This document shows, piece after piece, positions 38,157 through 39,516 of a stretch of DNA of 39,516 bases. This stretch comes from Candidatus Zixiibacteriota bacterium (GTDB lineage: Bacteria; Zixibacteria; MSB-5A5; JAABVY01; JAHJOQ01): positions 1 to 39,516 of the forward strand of contig JAGVNY010000171.1 in assembly GCA_020053015.1 (NCBI GenBank), given 5' to 3'. A model generated the notes under the pieces. That model saw only the letters and a list, made by a program, of their open reading frames with translations, made no database searches and was not told the DNA's origin. Numbering within the stretch: position 1 is the first letter of the stretch; each line of letters starts with the position of its first letter. The position numbers and the translations under genes are program-made.

Positions 38157-38831
38157 TTACCAGAACAAACTCCGGACAAGCAGCTTCAGAAATCGCCAGC
38201 CATCGATGATCGGATTAATGAAGCTCTCCTGCGTGCCATAGATGGTGGGTATTCGGACTTCTCCGATTCTCATGTGTGCTTTCCCAGCTCGAATCAATAT
38301 CTCTGATTCAAGATCGTACCTGTCGCACAGAAGCGGAATCCTCTTAAGCGCCGAGGTTCTTATCCACCGGTAACCTGATTGAGAATCTCTCACCAGTGTG
38401 CCTGCGAATAGAGAAACCACGGCGGAGGTTACGAAGTTTGCGAATATCCTCAGACGCGGCATGTGTCTATCACGATGCCGAGTGCCGATGATGAGATCGA
38501 AACATCCCGATTCGGCACATGACAGTACTGATGGGACAAGACTCGGATCGTGCTGCAGGTCGGCGTCGATTGTAATCACGCCATCAAACCCATTCACTGC
38601 AGCGTACTGGAATCCTGTGCGCAAAGCTGCGCCCTTTCCCCTATTTGTGGTGTGGGGAATGACGGTGGCGCATGATCGTCTTGCAATCGAAAGCGTGGCA
38701 TCTGTTGAACCATCATCGACAACCAGTATTTGCTGGAGCGAGATCGTGCGTGAAAGCTCGTTGAGAAGAATTCCGATAGTCTTCTCAGCATTGTAGGCTG
38801 GGACGACGACGAGTGTGCGGATCTGTGGCAT
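38157..38831 (-). CDS. Glycosyltransferase family 2 (dolichyl/polyprenyl-phosphate sugar synthase-like)
   Basis: LVVVPAYNAEKTIGILLNEL...ILVVDDGSTDATLSIA...NRGKGAALRTGFQYA...ITIDADLQHDP. Confidence 0.95.
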   Translation of the reverse strand: MPQIRTLVVVPAYNAEKTIGILLNELSRTISLQQILVVDDGSTDATLSIARRSCATVIPHTTNRGKGAALRTGFQYAAVNGFDGVITIDADLQHDPSLVPSVLSCAESGCFDLIIGTRHRDRHMPRLRIFANFVTSAVVSLFAGTLVRDSQSGYRWIRTSALKRIPLLCDRYDLESEILIRAGKAHMRIGEVRIPTIYGTQESFINPIIDGWRFLKLLVRSLFW

Positions 38832-38904
38832 GAAGCGAAAGTAACCACGAGTCGCAAGTCGATCAAGGGGAATCGGCGCAAACGGGGTGCGCTGCTATCA
38901 AGGT

Positions 38905-39516
38905 TCAGAATTCTGCGCAGCCGTAACGGGGAGGAGCGCCACCTGCGTACATATAGTTCAGCATGAATTGGACATCGATTATGTTGAACTCGCAGTCGCC
39001 GTTCACATCGAACAGATTAGTGTCCGTTTCGCTCCACTGATTGCGAAACAACGCCCCGATCATCCTGATGACGTCGGATAGCGTGTGGTGCGTGTCTTCG
39101 TTTGTATCACCGCCGGGAGTGCGTGAAGCCCCCAGAAGGTCTGCGATGTGGCTGAGAATCGCATAGCCGGATTCCAGCTTGAGACAGTACACCGGAAACC
39201 CGATCAGCGCACGGAACGAAGTATCCCGCTGAGAGTACATTCCACACACTTTGTTATCGAAGGGGCTTGGTTGATCGCCGGATTCGAATGTGAAGATCGG
39301 CGTTGCAACGGTTGTGTCGATGTCGTAAGCTTCCACATGGCAGAGCCTGTCGGTCGTACCCAATCCGTTGAAGGTGCAGGCAAAGAGGTCTGAATCAGGC
39401 ACAGCATCAGTCCACCCATGCAGCCCGGTGGCAGACAGGAAGCCGCATTCACCGTCCTGTTCGAATGACCTGATTCCGAACCAGCTGAGTCCTTGTTCTG
39501 ATAGATGCAAAGCGAG
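38905..39516 (-). CDS. Secreted protein C-terminus with dockerin-type repeats, 5' end beyond the window
   Basis: GDTNEDTHHTLSDVIRMIGALFR ... FDVNGDCEFNIIDVQFMLNYMYAGGAPP; frame open towards the window end. Confidence 0.75.
   Translation of the reverse strand, partial: LALHLSEQGLSWFGIRSFEQDGECGFLSATGLHGWTDAVPDSDLFACTFNGLGTTDRLCHVEAYDIDTTVATPIFTFESGDQPSPFDNKVCGMYSQRDTSFRALIGFPVYCLKLESGYAILSHIADLLGASRTPGGDTNEDTHHTLSDVIRMIGALFRNQWSETDTNLFDVNGDCEFNIIDVQFMLNYMYAGGAPPRYGCAEF

Overview
39.5 kb bacterial window. Gene content and a dockerin-type repeat suggest a Zixibacteria/FCB-like lineage (inference only). Nearly all convincing genes lie on the minus strand; the one large plus-strand gene is a membrane pyrophosphatase (hppA). 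Housekeeping content: rtcB+archease, ferredoxin, tatC, nrdR, dCMP deaminase, SAM hydrolase-like, PPC/DUF296, cutA, thiamine-binding protein, glyA, ilvE, a beta-oxidation type cluster, an operon joining archaeal-type HMG-CoA synthase/thiolase/DUF35 to methylcrotonyl-CoA carboxylase-like genes, GH57, a TPR protein, a PorV-like outer membrane protein, two tRNAs, acylphosphatase, surE, GT2 and a dockerin protein. Main findings: (1) a caspase-like (clan CD) protein whose N-terminal domain aligns without gaps to a separate 112-aa protein encoded next to it; the pair is bracketed by inverted 100-nt repeats just past tRNA-Pro; (2) a family of GTAG-headed hairpins (REP-like, many showing compensatory arm changes) concentrated at operon ends, including one at the split between biotin carboxylase and its BCCP subunit; (3) a second structured repeat family in inverted copies around surE; (4) the HMGCS/thiolase/DUF35 + MCC operon with a degenerate DUF35 zinc ribbon; (5) an orphan two-gene unit with a clear sigma70-like promoter; (6) a frameshifted beta-barrel-like gene.
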